Notes: generated from the sequence alone by a model not told the origin. 33,556 nt of DNA from Planctomycetota bacterium (GCA_028821845.1 JAPKEZ010000004.1:1-33556), one strand, 5' to 3'. Shown: positions 9,709 through 18,548, numbered from the stretch's first letter. A program made the numbers and translations.

Positions 9709-11238
9709 GTGAGCCAACTGCGACCTACACTGCTACTCGTTCTCGACGGCTGGGGCCATGCGGCGGCCAGCGAGTCGAATGCTATCACGCATGCACCTGC
9801 TAATAATTTCTTGTCGTGGTGGGAAAAATACCCGCACACTTTATTATCAGCCAGTGGCCACGAGGTAGGTCTGCCAGCAGGGTTGATGGGCAACTCAGAA
9901 GTCGGCCATACCAACCTTGGAGCGGGGCGCACCGTTTTCCAAACCATCTCGCGTATCAATCAAGATATCGATGACGGAAGTTTCACACGTAACGGTATGT
10001 TGCGCAATGCCATCGACCATGCGCGCTCTAACACCACCACTTTACATTTGTTCGGCTTGCTCGGTAATGGCGGAGTGCATTCCTTCGACAAGCACTACGA
10101 CTCGCTGCTCGCATTGGCAAAGTCGATGGGTTTAAAGTCCGAGCAAGTTAAAGTACACGCCTTGCTTGACGGTCGCGACACCGCGCCGCGTTCGGCAGAT
10201 CATTTTATTAAGCAACTTGAAGAAATGTGCCGCATTCACGGTGGTAGCATCGCCAGCATCTGCGGACGCTACTTCGGTATGGACCGTGACACTAATTACG
10301 AACGCACTCAATTATTTTGGAATGTAATGGTAAACGGCACTGCGCCATTCGATGCTCCTAGCGCCAGCAGCGCACTGCAAGACGCTTATGCACGTGATGA
10401 AAGTGATGAATTTGTGCAGCCCACATTAATCGCAGGTGGTGCGTCTATTCAAGACAACGACTCAGTGATTAGCTTCAACTTTCGTGCCGACCGGGTGCGT
10501 CAAATATCCGACGCATTTTTAAACGGTGGCGACTTTACTCAACTGAGCCGCGTGCGTCGTCCATGTGTAAAGTACACGACCATGACGCAGTATCGCGAAA
10601 GTTTCGATTGCGCGGTGGCCTATCCACCCTTAGAAATTAACTCTACATTAGGCGAGGTGATTTCCGATGCCGGCCTGCGCCAGTTCCGCTGTGCAGAAAC
10701 TGAAAAATATGCGCATGTTAGTTTCTTTTTCAATGGTGGCCGCGAAGATGAATTCGCTGGTGAAGATCGGCATTTAGTGCCGTCGCCGAAAGTGGCTACT
10801 TACGATTTAAAGCCTGAGATGTCGGCCTACGAAATAACTGCTGCGGTACTGAATAAACTCGACGCCGGTCAGCATGCGCAATATGTGATTAACTTCGCCA
10901 ACTCGGACATGGTGGGGCACACCGGTCTTATCCCGGCTGCTGAAGCTGCGGTGCGCGCCGTTGACGCATGCTTGAAGCAGATTGTCGATAAGGCGCTAGA
11001 GCTCGGAGGGACGGTGGCTATTACTGCAGACCACGGCAATGCCGAGCAGATGCGTGACCCAGTTACCGGCGACGTTCACACGGCGCACACTATTAACCCG
11101 GTGCCGTTGCTTCTAATCAGCGATGAATTCAGCGGTGTTGAAATGCGCAACGGAGTTCTTGCCGATGTCGCACCGACGTTGCTTAAGGTAATGAATCTAG
11201 CGCAGCCCGAAGTTATGGACGGCCAACCGTTGTTCTAG
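9709..11238 (+). CDS. gpmI: 2,3-bisphosphoglycerate-independent phosphoglycerate mutase
   Basis: It interconverts 3- and 2-phosphoglycerate in glycolysis and gluconeogenesis with two Mn ions and a phosphoserine intermediate, in the cytoplasm. Its 509 residues are the usual length. Motifs in order: LVLDGWG (metal Asp 13), GNSEVGHTN (nucleophile Ser 63), LLDGRDTAP, GRYFGMDRDTNYERT, NFRADRVRQI, NFANSDMVGHTG and ITADHGNAEQM (metal Asp and His). The start is GTG 9709; the protein begins MSQLRPTLLLVLDGWG, which puts the first motif at the expected place. It follows the DUF1080 protein by 4 bases but is functionally unrelated. Nothing is missing. Confidence 0.97.
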   Translation: MSQLRPTLLLVLDGWGHAAASESNAITHAPANNFLSWWEKYPHTLLSASGHEVGLPAGLMGNSEVGHTNLGAGRTVFQTISRINQDIDDGSFTRNGMLRNAIDHARSNTTTLHLFGLLGNGGVHSFDKHYDSLLALAKSMGLKSEQVKVHALLDGRDTAPRSADHFIKQLEEMCRIHGGSIASICGRYFGMDRDTNYERTQLFWNVMVNGTAPFDAPSASSALQDAYARDESDEFVQPTLIAGGASIQDNDSVISFNFRADRVRQISDAFLNGGDFTQLSRVRRPCVKYTTMTQYRESFDCAVAYPPLEINSTLGEVISDAGLRQFRCAETEKYAHVSFFFNGGREDEFAGEDRHLVPSPKVATYDLKPEMSAYEITAAVLNKLDAGQHAQYVINFANSDMVGHTGLIPAAEAAVRAVDACLKQIVDKALELGGTVAITADHGNAEQMRDPVTGDVHTAHTINPVPLLLISDEFSGVEMRNGVLADVAPTLLKVMNLAQPEVMDGQPLF

Positions 11239-11257
11239 TTTTATTTGGCGGCGACGC

Positions 11258-11263
11258 TACAAT
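11258..11263 (+). promoter_or_regulatory. candidate -10 hexamer TACAAT before ychF
   Basis: TACAAT ends 9 bases before ATG 11273 in the 34-base gap after gpmI, with no Shine-Dalgarno sequence. The flank GCGACGC just before it is also found before the TAGAAT at 20469. The position favours ATG 11273 over the upstream in-frame TTG 11264. Confidence 0.5.
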
Positions 11264-11272
11264 TTGCTCCCT

Positions 11273-12364
11273 ATGAGCGTCTCCTGCGGCATTGTTGGCC
11301 TACCTAATGTAGGCAAATCTACCATCTTTAGCGCCTTAAGCGAAGCTAAGGCCGAAGTAGGTAATTTCCCGTTCTGTACTATCGATCCTAATACTGCGAT
11401 TGTTGAAGTGCCAGATCAACGGCTGTTTGAAATTCACTCGCGCATCAATACGCAAAAAGTGATTCCGGCGGTGGTTAAAGTCGTCGATATTGCCGGCTTG
11501 GTGAAAGGCGCCAGTGAAGGCGAAGGCATGGGCAATAAGTTTTTGTCTAACATTAAAGAGTGTGATGCTGTGATGCAAGTGGTGCGTTGCTTCGGTGGCG
11601 ACAAGGTGTTGCGCGATGAAGCGATAGACCCATTGAGTGATATTGAAATCATCGAAATGGAATTAGCACTTGCCGACTTGGCAACGGTCGAACGTAACAT
11701 TGATAGGCTGGCCAAGAAGTTGCGCTTAGGCGATAAAGAAGTTTCTGCTCAACACGAAACCTTTGTTAAAGCGCAAGCAATTCTTGCCGATGGATACCAA
11801 CTGCGTAGTGCCGACTGGAAGTCCGATGAACTTGCACATCTCAAGCCGATGTTCTTGATGACCATTAAGCCAATGCTTTACGTGGCGAACGTAGCCGACG
11901 ACGATCTCGACGGCGAAAACGAGTGGTGCCAAGTGGTGGCCAAGTACGCTGCTGATCACGGTTGCCAATGGATACCGATTTGTGGCGACCTCGAATTAGA
12001 GTTGCGCAATCTTGACGCCGAAGACCGCGAGATGTTCATGGAAGACCTTGGTGTTGCAGAGCTCGGCCTTGGTCGTTTGATTCAGTCGGTTTATAAATTA
12101 CTTGGCTTGCAAACTTATTTCACCGCGGGTGAAAAAGAAGTGCGCGCCTGGACAATCCATCAAGGCGACTCAGCGCCGGTAGCTGCCGGTGTTATCCACA
12201 CGGATTTTGAAAAGCAGTTTATTCGTGCCGAAGTTTACTCCGTTGATGACCTAGTCGTGCACGAATCAGAGCAGGCAATTAAGGCTGCGGGTAAGTTGCG
12301 CACTGAAGGGCGCGATTATCAAATGCGCGAAAGTGATGTCGTGCATTTCTTGCTCGGCGGGTAA
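11273..12364 (+). CDS. ychF: YchF/OLA1-family ribosome-associated ATPase
   Basis: Obg-like P-loop NTPase that in this family prefers ATP over GTP, binds the ribosome and takes part in translation and oxidative-stress responses. With start ATG 11273 the protein has 363 residues, as usual. The P-loop is GLPNVGKST (residues 9-17), then GNFPFCTIDPN (switch region), VVDIAGLVKGASEGEGMGN (Walker B region), and VANVADDD where the family has its NxxE-type base contact. The C-terminus is the TGS-like domain with FFTAGEKEVRAWT-type sequence (here YFTAGEKEVRAWT), TDFEKQFIRAEV and the closing MRESDVVHFLLGG. In-frame TTG 11264 is less likely. The stop abuts the stop of the convergent grxC with no gap. Confidence 0.97.
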   Translation: MSVSCGIVGLPNVGKSTIFSALSEAKAEVGNFPFCTIDPNTAIVEVPDQRLFEIHSRINTQKVIPAVVKVVDIAGLVKGASEGEGMGNKFLSNIKECDAVMQVVRCFGGDKVLRDEAIDPLSDIEIIEMELALADLATVERNIDRLAKKLRLGDKEVSAQHETFVKAQAILADGYQLRSADWKSDELAHLKPMFLMTIKPMLYVANVADDDLDGENEWCQVVAKYAADHGCQWIPICGDLELELRNLDAEDREMFMEDLGVAELGLGRLIQSVYKLLGLQTYFTAGEKEVRAWTIHQGDSAPVAAGVIHTDFEKQFIRAEVYSVDDLVVHESEQAIKAAGKLRTEGRDYQMRESDVVHFLLGG

Positions 12365-12619
12365 TCAACCCAGTAGCGTGTCTAATTCACCCGACTTATT
12401 TAACTCAGCCAAGTCGTCGAAACCGCCAATTAGCTTGTCGTTGATTAAGATTTCGGGCACCGTCATGCGGCCGCCGCAACGTTCAAGCATCTCGTCAGTG
12501 CGCTCGGGGTGGGTAGACAAGTTGATTTCTTCCCAGGTTTGTCCTTTTGATTCTAGCAATCGTTTGGCAAGAGTGCAGTATGGGCAGACGTTCTTGGTGT
12601 AAATTTCTATTTTGGTCAT
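12365..12619 (-). CDS. grxC: dithiol glutaredoxin 3 (GrxC type)
   Basis: An 84-residue class-I glutaredoxin that reduces disulfides and glutathione mixed disulfides in the cytoplasm. The active site is CPYC (Cys 12 and Cys 15), followed by the TVPEILINDKLIGG cis-Pro and glutathione-binding region and GFDDLAEL. An in-frame ATG further up (12646) would add MRRIYYIFT, which no relative needs and which would make the gene overlap the bolA start, so I chose ATG 12619. The 25 bases between this ATG and the divergent bolA ATG hold a symmetric TA-rich box that can serve both genes. The stop abuts that of ychF. It forms a redox/Fe-S set with bolA and grxD. Confidence 0.92.
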   Translation of the reverse strand: MTKIEIYTKNVCPYCTLAKRLLESKGQTWEEINLSTHPERTDEMLERCGGRMTVPEILINDKLIGGFDDLAELNKSGELDTLLG

Positions 12620-12627
12620 GGTGAAGA

Positions 12628-12636
12628 TATAATATA
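12628..12636. promoter_or_regulatory. candidate bidirectional -10 box shared by grxC and bolA
   Basis: The segment GATATAATATATC is nearly self-complementary. On the plus strand TATAAT (12628-12633) ends 11 bases before the bolA ATG; on the minus strand TATATT (12636-12631) ends 11 bases before the grxC ATG. A second symmetric reading, TAATAT and TATTAT, gives 9 bases on each side. No other promoter space exists in the 25-base gap. Confidence 0.55.
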
Positions 12637-12644
12637 TCCTCCTC

Positions 12645-12884
12645 ATGGAAAATCAAGACATAGCCAAAATAATTACTGACGCCATCGATGGTGCCAGTTG
12701 CGAAGTAACAGATCTCACTGGTACCGCCGATCATTGGGGGGTAAAAGTGGTGTGGTCAGGTTTTGCCGAGCTACCTTTGATTCAACAACACAAAAAAGTG
12801 TTGGAAGCCGTACGTCCTTATATGACTGACGGTACTAACGAAATTCACGCCGTGCAAATAAGCACCTTCTCTGAAAATGACTGA
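12645..12884 (+). CDS. BolA/IbaG-family protein
   Basis: A 79-residue BolA-fold protein: an N-terminal helix (IAKIITDAIDGASCEV), a central strand pair (HWGVKVVWSGFAELPLIQQH) and a conserved His in the C-terminal EIHAVQIST. BolA-family proteins bind CGFS monothiol glutaredoxins through a shared [2Fe-2S] cluster and work in iron-sulfur trafficking and stress response. The gene next to it, overlapping by 8 bases, is just such a glutaredoxin, which strongly supports the family and role. The start ATG 12645 lies 11 bases after a TATAAT box. TCCTCCTC just before it is not a Shine-Dalgarno sequence on this strand. Whether it matches BolA or IbaG more closely is not decided, so no symbol is given. 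Confidence 0.9.
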   Translation: MENQDIAKIITDAIDGASCEVTDLTGTADHWGVKVVWSGFAELPLIQQHKKVLEAVRPYMTDGTNEIHAVQISTFSEND

Positions 12885-13194
12885 TCTCAAACAACAACTC
12901 GAGCAAGCAATTGCCGACAACCACGTTTTGGTTTTTGCCAAAGGTAATAAAATGTTTCCGCGTTGCGGTTTTTCAAAAGCAGTCGTCGAGGTATTCACCG
13001 AGGTAGGCTGCGAGTTTGAGGTCATCGATATTTTCGAGCATCAAGACATCAAGCCGACATTAATATCTATTACAGACTGGCCAACCACTCCACAGATTTT
13101 CATCGGTGGAGAATTTGTTGGCGGTGGCGATCTAGTCCGCGAGCTGCATGCCCGCGGAGAGTTAGCACCGATGGTTGCTGCTGCTACAGAATAA
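12877..13194 (+). CDS. grxD: CGFS monothiol glutaredoxin (Grx4/GrxD type)
   Basis: A 105-residue monothiol glutaredoxin with active site CGFS (Cys 30 in MFPRCGFSKAVV), the lead-in Lys of VFAKGNKM, the cis-Pro/glutathione region WPTTPQIFIGGEFVGG and GGDLVREL. Such proteins hold a glutathione-ligated [2Fe-2S] cluster, alone or with BolA, and deliver clusters to target proteins in the cytoplasm. The family length (about 105-115) matches. Its ATG lies inside the 3' end of the BolA gene (8-base overlap), a partnership common in bacteria. Its 3' end overlaps the convergent M28 peptidase gene by 11 bases, leaving no space for a terminator. Confidence 0.95.
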   Translation: MTDLKQQLEQAIADNHVLVFAKGNKMFPRCGFSKAVVEVFTEVGCEFEVIDIFEHQDIKPTLISITDWPTTPQIFIGGEFVGGGDLVRELHARGELAPMVAAATE

Positions 13195-15643
13195 GTAGGG
13201 TTAGCAAGTTAGAGTCGTCAACGCCAGCGCCGTTCATTGCGCCGCCTTCTACATATGCGATGGTGTTTGATGCCACCGACATCGGAATCGTGAAACTGAT
13301 GGTCGCTTGGCCGTTGGCGTCGGCAGTTCCTCTGTGCACTATTCGATACGGATTACCAATATCAAACTGGTGTCCGAAAATGCTTGTACCGTTATTTTGC
13401 AGACTAACCAATACGCCAAAGGCTGTGTTTGGCTGCATAGCACTCAAAGTGTAACTGACGGCTTGCCCGCGCTGGCCTATGGTTGAACCTGACAACGTCA
13501 AAGCGTCGCTAGAACCTCCGCTACCACCTAGGGTGTACAGTTCAAAGTCGTCGATATTCCAGCCGCCGAATACGACACCGCCGTCAGATTTTAATCTGAA
13601 CTCGATTTGCACGGACGCGTTGTTATCTGCGTAGCTTGAAATGTCAATATCCTGCATTTGCCATGAGGTATCGATTAGATTGCTACCCGCCGGATTGCTC
13701 CAAACGAGGTTACCATTCACGCGAATTTCTGCCTGATCATATTGGTTTTCTTCGACAGTTAGCCAACGGGCAAATGCCATGGTTACTCCAGACTCGCCAG
13801 AACAATCGATGGCGGGTGAGGTCAATCTGTTTTCTACATTAGACTGATATTCGCCATTCCATCCGCTTGGGCCTAGATCGTTACCCCATACCTTTAATCC
13901 TGAGTATGCACTGCTTGGGTCACCGGCTAGACCATTTGGTGTATTTCGTTGCCAGTCATCTTGGGTGGATATTTGCATATGCGTCCAACCGTTATCCGTT
14001 GTGCTATCGAAGTCATCGAAGAAAATGGATTGGTACAATCCCACGTGGAAGCGATACGTATCGTCTCCCGCGCCGTATCCTTCCGGCAACCATTTTTCGT
14101 TGCCTGCAGAATCGGATGTCGTTAGGTAATACTCGACGCGCGCCGGGCTGACTTGACCAGGAATCATTCCACTGTAGGTATTAGTTCCGGTCGAGTTCAT
14201 TGCCACTATATTGAAATTACTCGCGGAGTCGGTCCTCCAATATAGAGTTGCACCATTGACAGTAGCTGCAGTATTTGAAACCACATCGACGTTAACCACA
14301 TATGGGCCGGCCTCATCTTGAGTATCCGGCAAAGGTGTGTGACTTAAGGTCATTGACACCGGGCGCGCCAATTCAGCAACAGTTGCCAATGCACCTTGAG
14401 TAATCATTCGTGCTAAAATGAAATCGTTAGCGGATATGCCGCTTACATCGTTAGCCCCGTGAATGTATGGACTGTATGAACCGAGATCTTCGAAGGGGAA
14501 GGTCGCCGGAAATCCGTGTTGGAAAAAAGAACGATGGTCGCTTGTACCGCCAGAAAGGGAGCCGATGTTCACTGGCAAAGTAGGGACATAAGCTTGATAG
14601 ACATCCATTGCAAAGGCATTGAGCCCAGGGTCGGTGTCGTTCGTTACAAAGTCAACGCTGCGAGTGTCACCACTTGCGCGGTATGCAATCATGTCAAGTT
14701 GCACCATACCTATAACATTGGCGCCAATGGACTCAAGGTGTGCAGCGTAGGCCTCGGAGCCTAATAGTCCTGACTCTTCACCTGACCACGCACAGAAGCG
14801 AATGGTGTAATCGTATTGCTGCTGTGAAAGAATGCGGGCGATTTCAAGTACTGCAACTGTTCCGGAAGCATCGTCGTCTGCTCCAGGAGCGCTAGCGGAT
14901 GTGCCCGCGTAGTTAATGGAATCGTAGTGTCCGCCAATAATGACAATCTTAGAAGGGTCTGTAGTACCGACATATTCGCCAATTACTACGTCGGCTCCGG
15001 AGTCATAGTTAAAAGTGCTAGTGTTGAGCCCGATGGCATTCATGCGCGAAACTAACCAGTTCTCGGCATCCACTTCACCTTGTTGCCCGTGGCGGCGCGT
15101 GCCAAATGCTTCCATGGTTGCAACGTCGGTAGTTAAATTTGACTGACTAACCTGCGACACCATACCCTGGATTGTGGCATTGGGATTTATAGCACTTAGC
15201 TGACCGCCATTAAATTTACTAGGCGTAATAGCCCGTACACCAATTTTGCGTACTGCACCGTGACACTGAAATATTGGGCCACTAACAGCACCGAGTTGCG
15301 CTTTAGTTAATGCACGCAACTGCACTAAGCCACTAGGTGATGTCCATAGCGGGCGTCCTGATACGAGCAATGATTTGTCGGCATGATCTGGATTAGCCAA
15401 TATCGTAAACATTTCTTCGCCAGGGTTTAGATCTGGGATGTCAATGCATTCAACTTCGAAGCGCTTAATCAAATCGGTATCAAGTTCGCCAATGATGTAG
15501 GTTCCGAGGTCGTCGAACATGTCACCTTGTAGGATCAGCTCGTCGCGTAATGCTAGGTCTTGGCCATAATGATAGGCCGCAAAGTCTATTGGCCCAACAC
15601 TTGCGTGTTGAGCCAATAGAGCTATAGTGATTGATGCTAACAT
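13184..15643 (-). CDS. exported M28-family zinc aminopeptidase with Ig-like and jelly-roll C-terminal modules
   Basis: A 819-residue exported peptidase. The N-terminus (MLASITIALLAQHAS) is a short signal peptide; residues 17-185 look like a pro-region. The M28 domain (about 190-430) has the full two-zinc set: GGHYDS (His 239), GADDDASG (Asp 256), WSGEESG (general base Glu 289, ligand Glu 290), QLDMI (Asp 317) and TSDHRSF (His 370), as in Vibrio/Aeromonas leucyl aminopeptidase. After it come a fibronectin/Ig-like module (about 440-535), a MAM/CBM-like jelly roll (about 540-705, NGWTH through FGGWNIDDFELYTLG) and a final Ig-like module (715-819). The last three match the upstream M36-like protein module for module. 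It probably trims peptides outside the cell or on its surface. It follows that gene by 4 bases, so the two form an operon. Confidence 0.9.
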   Translation of the reverse strand: MLASITIALLAQHASVGPIDFAAYHYGQDLALRDELILQGDMFDDLGTYIIGELDTDLIKRFEVECIDIPDLNPGEEMFTILANPDHADKSLLVSGRPLWTSPSGLVQLRALTKAQLGAVSGPIFQCHGAVRKIGVRAITPSKFNGGQLSAINPNATIQGMVSQVSQSNLTTDVATMEAFGTRRHGQQGEVDAENWLVSRMNAIGLNTSTFNYDSGADVVIGEYVGTTDPSKIVIIGGHYDSINYAGTSASAPGADDDASGTVAVLEIARILSQQQYDYTIRFCAWSGEESGLLGSEAYAAHLESIGANVIGMVQLDMIAYRASGDTRSVDFVTNDTDPGLNAFAMDVYQAYVPTLPVNIGSLSGGTSDHRSFFQHGFPATFPFEDLGSYSPYIHGANDVSGISANDFILARMITQGALATVAELARPVSMTLSHTPLPDTQDEAGPYVVNVDVVSNTAATVNGATLYWRTDSASNFNIVAMNSTGTNTYSGMIPGQVSPARVEYYLTTSDSAGNEKWLPEGYGAGDDTYRFHVGLYQSIFFDDFDSTTDNGWTHMQISTQDDWQRNTPNGLAGDPSSAYSGLKVWGNDLGPSGWNGEYQSNVENRLTSPAIDCSGESGVTMAFARWLTVEENQYDQAEIRVNGNLVWSNPAGSNLIDTSWQMQDIDISSYADNNASVQIEFRLKSDGGVVFGGWNIDDFELYTLGGSGGSSDALTLSGSTIGQRGQAVSYTLSAMQPNTAFGVLVSLQNNGTSIFGHQFDIGNPYRIVHRGTADANGQATISFTIPMSVASNTIAYVEGGAMNGAGVDDSNLLTLLIL

Positions 15644-15647
15644 TCTT

Positions 15648-18548
15648 TTACAGAACTAGAATTGTAAGCATATTGGATTCGTCAACGCCGAGCGCAGATC
15701 GTGCGCCGGCTTCGATGTATCCGATAGTGTTGGAGCTCACTCCCGGAGGAATGGTGAATGTAATGGTGCCGTTACCGTTCTGATCGGCAACGCCGCGACC
15801 ACCTATGATATAAGGCAAACCAATATCGAAGGCTTGACCCAGGATAATTGAACCTGAGTTGCTCATGCTTGCGAGTACCGCGAAGTTGGAGCCAGGCTGC
15901 ATGTTGCTTACGTTGTAAGAAATTGAACTGCCAGCGTAGCCGACTGTATCACCACTTAGTAACAAGACGTCACTACCGCCGCCAGGTACAGGCCCGAGCG
16001 TAGAAATTTCGAAGTCATCGATAGTCCAACCACCGAACTCGAGGCTCGTGTCGGACTCCATTGTGAATCGAACTCGAACATCAGGATTGTTGTCGGCAAT
16101 AGATGAGATATCAACTTCTTGAATGTTCCACCCACTATCAATAGTGTTGCCATTTGGTTGGTTCTCCCAAACAGTAACGCCATTGACTTTGATTTTAGCC
16201 TGATCGTAAATCCCTTCTTCTACAGCCAACGAGCGTGCGAAGCGTAGTTTAACGCCGGTCTCGCCTGAACAATCGATGCTTGGTGCTTCAAGGTAGTTAT
16301 TGACATTGGGTTGGTATATACCATTCCATCCTGATTCACCGAGGTCACCCGCCCAACAATTTGATCCAGAATAAGCTGAAGAAGGATCCTCGGCTTGCCC
16401 TGTAGGTGTTCCGCGCTGCCAATCATCCTGTGTTGCAACTTGTGCATGGGTCCAGCCTTCATCGGTGGCGCCCTCAAAATCATTGAAGTAGATTTGGTTT
16501 TCTACACCAACCACAAACGCGAATTCAGAATCCCTAGGAAGGTCATCGTTATTTCCGGCAGCATCGTAAGCAGTTATGTGATACTTGACTCGGGCTGGCG
16601 ATATCTGTCCAGGTATGCCAATGGACCAAGTCGAACCAGCTGGGTTGTTCATGTTCATGACCGTTGGAGCTCCGTCGTTGACGGTGTAAGTCACTTCCGC
16701 TGAGGTAACCGTAGAACCAATCATGCTGGTAATGTCGGCATCAACTACATATGGACCAGCTTCGCTCAAGCTATTGCCAAGTTCTGTGTGAAGAATTTGG
16801 ATGATGTCAAGATCGACTCCGGGGAAACCTTGCTGGCGGAATCCACCATCAATGTCTGAGAAGTTAGGTGTTCCGTCGCCAATATTTCCATTGTCGTCAT
16901 CAAGGACAAGCCAATGCTCTTCAATCAGCGAAGTGATGGTGCCATCGTTGTATGCATTCATCGAAGCAAGGAATAGTGTGTCAGCAGTTAATTCACCTGC
17001 TGTGGTACCAAGGGTTGCAATAAGTCGGGCTCGCACCTTCCAGAGAGCGCCCATAAGGACTTCTCCATCAGCATGAACTTGGCCGTAGCATCCGCCGTTA
17101 CCGTCTCCACAGTACTGTCTAGTGTTAAGACCGTTTCGGATGTAACCGCCTGTTGTAAAAAAGCCGTCACCAACGATTGGTGTGTCATAGATATACATTG
17201 ACCACACATCGGCATTACCTTCACCAAAGCCATCGGAGCCATTTCCACTGTTGTATCTGTCGTTAGCCCAGTGACCAGCTTCGTGAGTGACTACGGTACT
17301 GAACCCGGTATTGTTACAACCACCACCAGAAGCATACATGTTAATCGACGAGCCGTCGTAATAGGCATTACAGGTAGAGCTTAAGTTTGCATTAGTACGC
17401 ATCTGGAAATCGAGGTGCGTATCAGTAGCGTCAACACTCTTTAGCCAAATGTTGAAGTCATTAACAGAGTCATAGCAACTAGCTTCTGAAGTAATGGCCT
17501 CTGTTTGAGCAGAGTTCATTACTAGTGAATTGCCAGAGCCAGCTTGAAAGTTTCCTGTTGTGGAGTGATCGCTACCAGCCTGATTGTAGACGCGACAGAA
17601 TTCTCCTTGGAATCGTGCAGTTACAGATGCTGCTGACGGTATAGCTAGATTGCCGTTTATGTCAGTGGTATAGGTAGAGCCGCCTGACGTTACATACATG
17701 AATGGCATCGTTTGTATAGTAGGAGGGTTCGACGAGCTGTTGGCTTCGGTACCAGGTGTGGCATAAGAACTAATGGTTCCACTTGCCTGTTGATTATGAA
17801 TCAAATTCTTTTCTTCTAGAACCTGGTAACCACCATCAGCTGCAATGTAGATTTGACGTCCGGCAGGGGATGTCATATTTTCGTTGTTGCGTAATTCAAT
17901 CGACCATGCCAGGCGTGGCTGTAAGAATTTGTCTTCTTTATGCTTAACGATTACCAATTCAGGGGTAGACACGAAGTTTGGTTCGCGACCGCCTTCAAGA
18001 GTTCGGTATTCGTTCATAGCTACACTGACTGCAACATAGCGATCGTTTTGTGGACGAACGCTGAATTTACCAAGGTGAGGTAGGGCTAGGCCGTCTAGGG
18101 CAAGCAGGTCTCCCTCGGGAGTGAACAAAGCCTGCGCTGAGCCGCCTACTACCTCAATTCCGTTGATGCTTTGGAAGAATTCGACAGCTACCTTGTTAGT
18201 AGTAGCGATTTGATTGAGATTCAGGTGCTTAACAGTGAGCAATCTCAGCGAAAAGTCGTCAATTCCGAACATTTCGTAACTTTCATCGAAAGCCATACGT
18301 GCTAATTCTTCAAAATCGCCGTCGTTTCGCGGAGAAAAGGGTGCTGCTGAATGGTAACCCCACAGAAACTGGGCGGTTGGCAGGTCGTTATGACGACGTA
18401 AACGCCATTCATTGCCATGGTCCTTTTGCCAGTTTTCGAAGGAGCTGAGAACAGGGTTTTGCCCTTCTGCGCCACTTTGAGCGCTAATAGGAGCAGAAAA
18501 GAGGCCACCAATACTTAGGACGGCCACAGATGCGATTAATTTGTGCAT
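15648..18548 (-). CDS. exported M36/M4-like zinc endopeptidase with FTP propeptide and shared C-terminal modules
   Basis: A 966-residue exported metallopeptidase. Residues 1-23 are a clear Sec signal peptide (ending PISAQ). Residues about 80-240 resemble the FTP/PepSY-type propeptide of fungalysin and thermolysin families. The catalytic part (about 270-590) has THEAGHW (His 422, Glu 423, His 426) and FGEGNADVWS with Glu 443 as third zinc ligand, the gluzincin pattern. C-terminal modules are an Ig/fibronectin-like domain (about 595-680), a MAM/CBM-like jelly roll (about 685-852, EGWTH through FGGWTIDDFEISTLG) and an Ig-like end domain ending SNMLTILVL. The same three modules close the neighbouring M28 peptidase, so the pair likely shares localisation or substrate. 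The start ATG 18548 has no Shine-Dalgarno sequence, and no -10 hexamer lies close to it, so a leader is likely. Confidence 0.9.
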   Translation of the reverse strand: MHKLIASVAVLSIGGLFSAPISAQSGAEGQNPVLSSFENWQKDHGNEWRLRRHNDLPTAQFLWGYHSAAPFSPRNDGDFEELARMAFDESYEMFGIDDFSLRLLTVKHLNLNQIATTNKVAVEFFQSINGIEVVGGSAQALFTPEGDLLALDGLALPHLGKFSVRPQNDRYVAVSVAMNEYRTLEGGREPNFVSTPELVIVKHKEDKFLQPRLAWSIELRNNENMTSPAGRQIYIAADGGYQVLEEKNLIHNQQASGTISSYATPGTEANSSSNPPTIQTMPFMYVTSGGSTYTTDINGNLAIPSAASVTARFQGEFCRVYNQAGSDHSTTGNFQAGSGNSLVMNSAQTEAITSEASCYDSVNDFNIWLKSVDATDTHLDFQMRTNANLSSTCNAYYDGSSINMYASGGGCNNTGFSTVVTHEAGHWANDRYNSGNGSDGFGEGNADVWSMYIYDTPIVGDGFFTTGGYIRNGLNTRQYCGDGNGGCYGQVHADGEVLMGALWKVRARLIATLGTTAGELTADTLFLASMNAYNDGTITSLIEEHWLVLDDDNGNIGDGTPNFSDIDGGFRQQGFPGVDLDIIQILHTELGNSLSEAGPYVVDADITSMIGSTVTSAEVTYTVNDGAPTVMNMNNPAGSTWSIGIPGQISPARVKYHITAYDAAGNNDDLPRDSEFAFVVGVENQIYFNDFEGATDEGWTHAQVATQDDWQRGTPTGQAEDPSSAYSGSNCWAGDLGESGWNGIYQPNVNNYLEAPSIDCSGETGVKLRFARSLAVEEGIYDQAKIKVNGVTVWENQPNGNTIDSGWNIQEVDISSIADNNPDVRVRFTMESDTSLEFGGWTIDDFEISTLGPVPGGGSDVLLLSGDTVGYAGSSISYNVSNMQPGSNFAVLASMSNSGSIILGQAFDIGLPYIIGGRGVADQNGNGTITFTIPPGVSSNTIGYIEAGARSALGVDESNMLTILVL

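Noticed and set aside
12356-12374. GGGT-AATCA-ACCC inverted repeat at the ychF/grxC junction as a terminator
   Set aside because: The arms are only four bases and no T-run follows on either strand.
12620-12646. Upstream ATG for grxC adding nine residues
   Set aside because: It would overlap the bolA start codon and place the symmetric TA box inside the coding part; family members begin at the second ATG.
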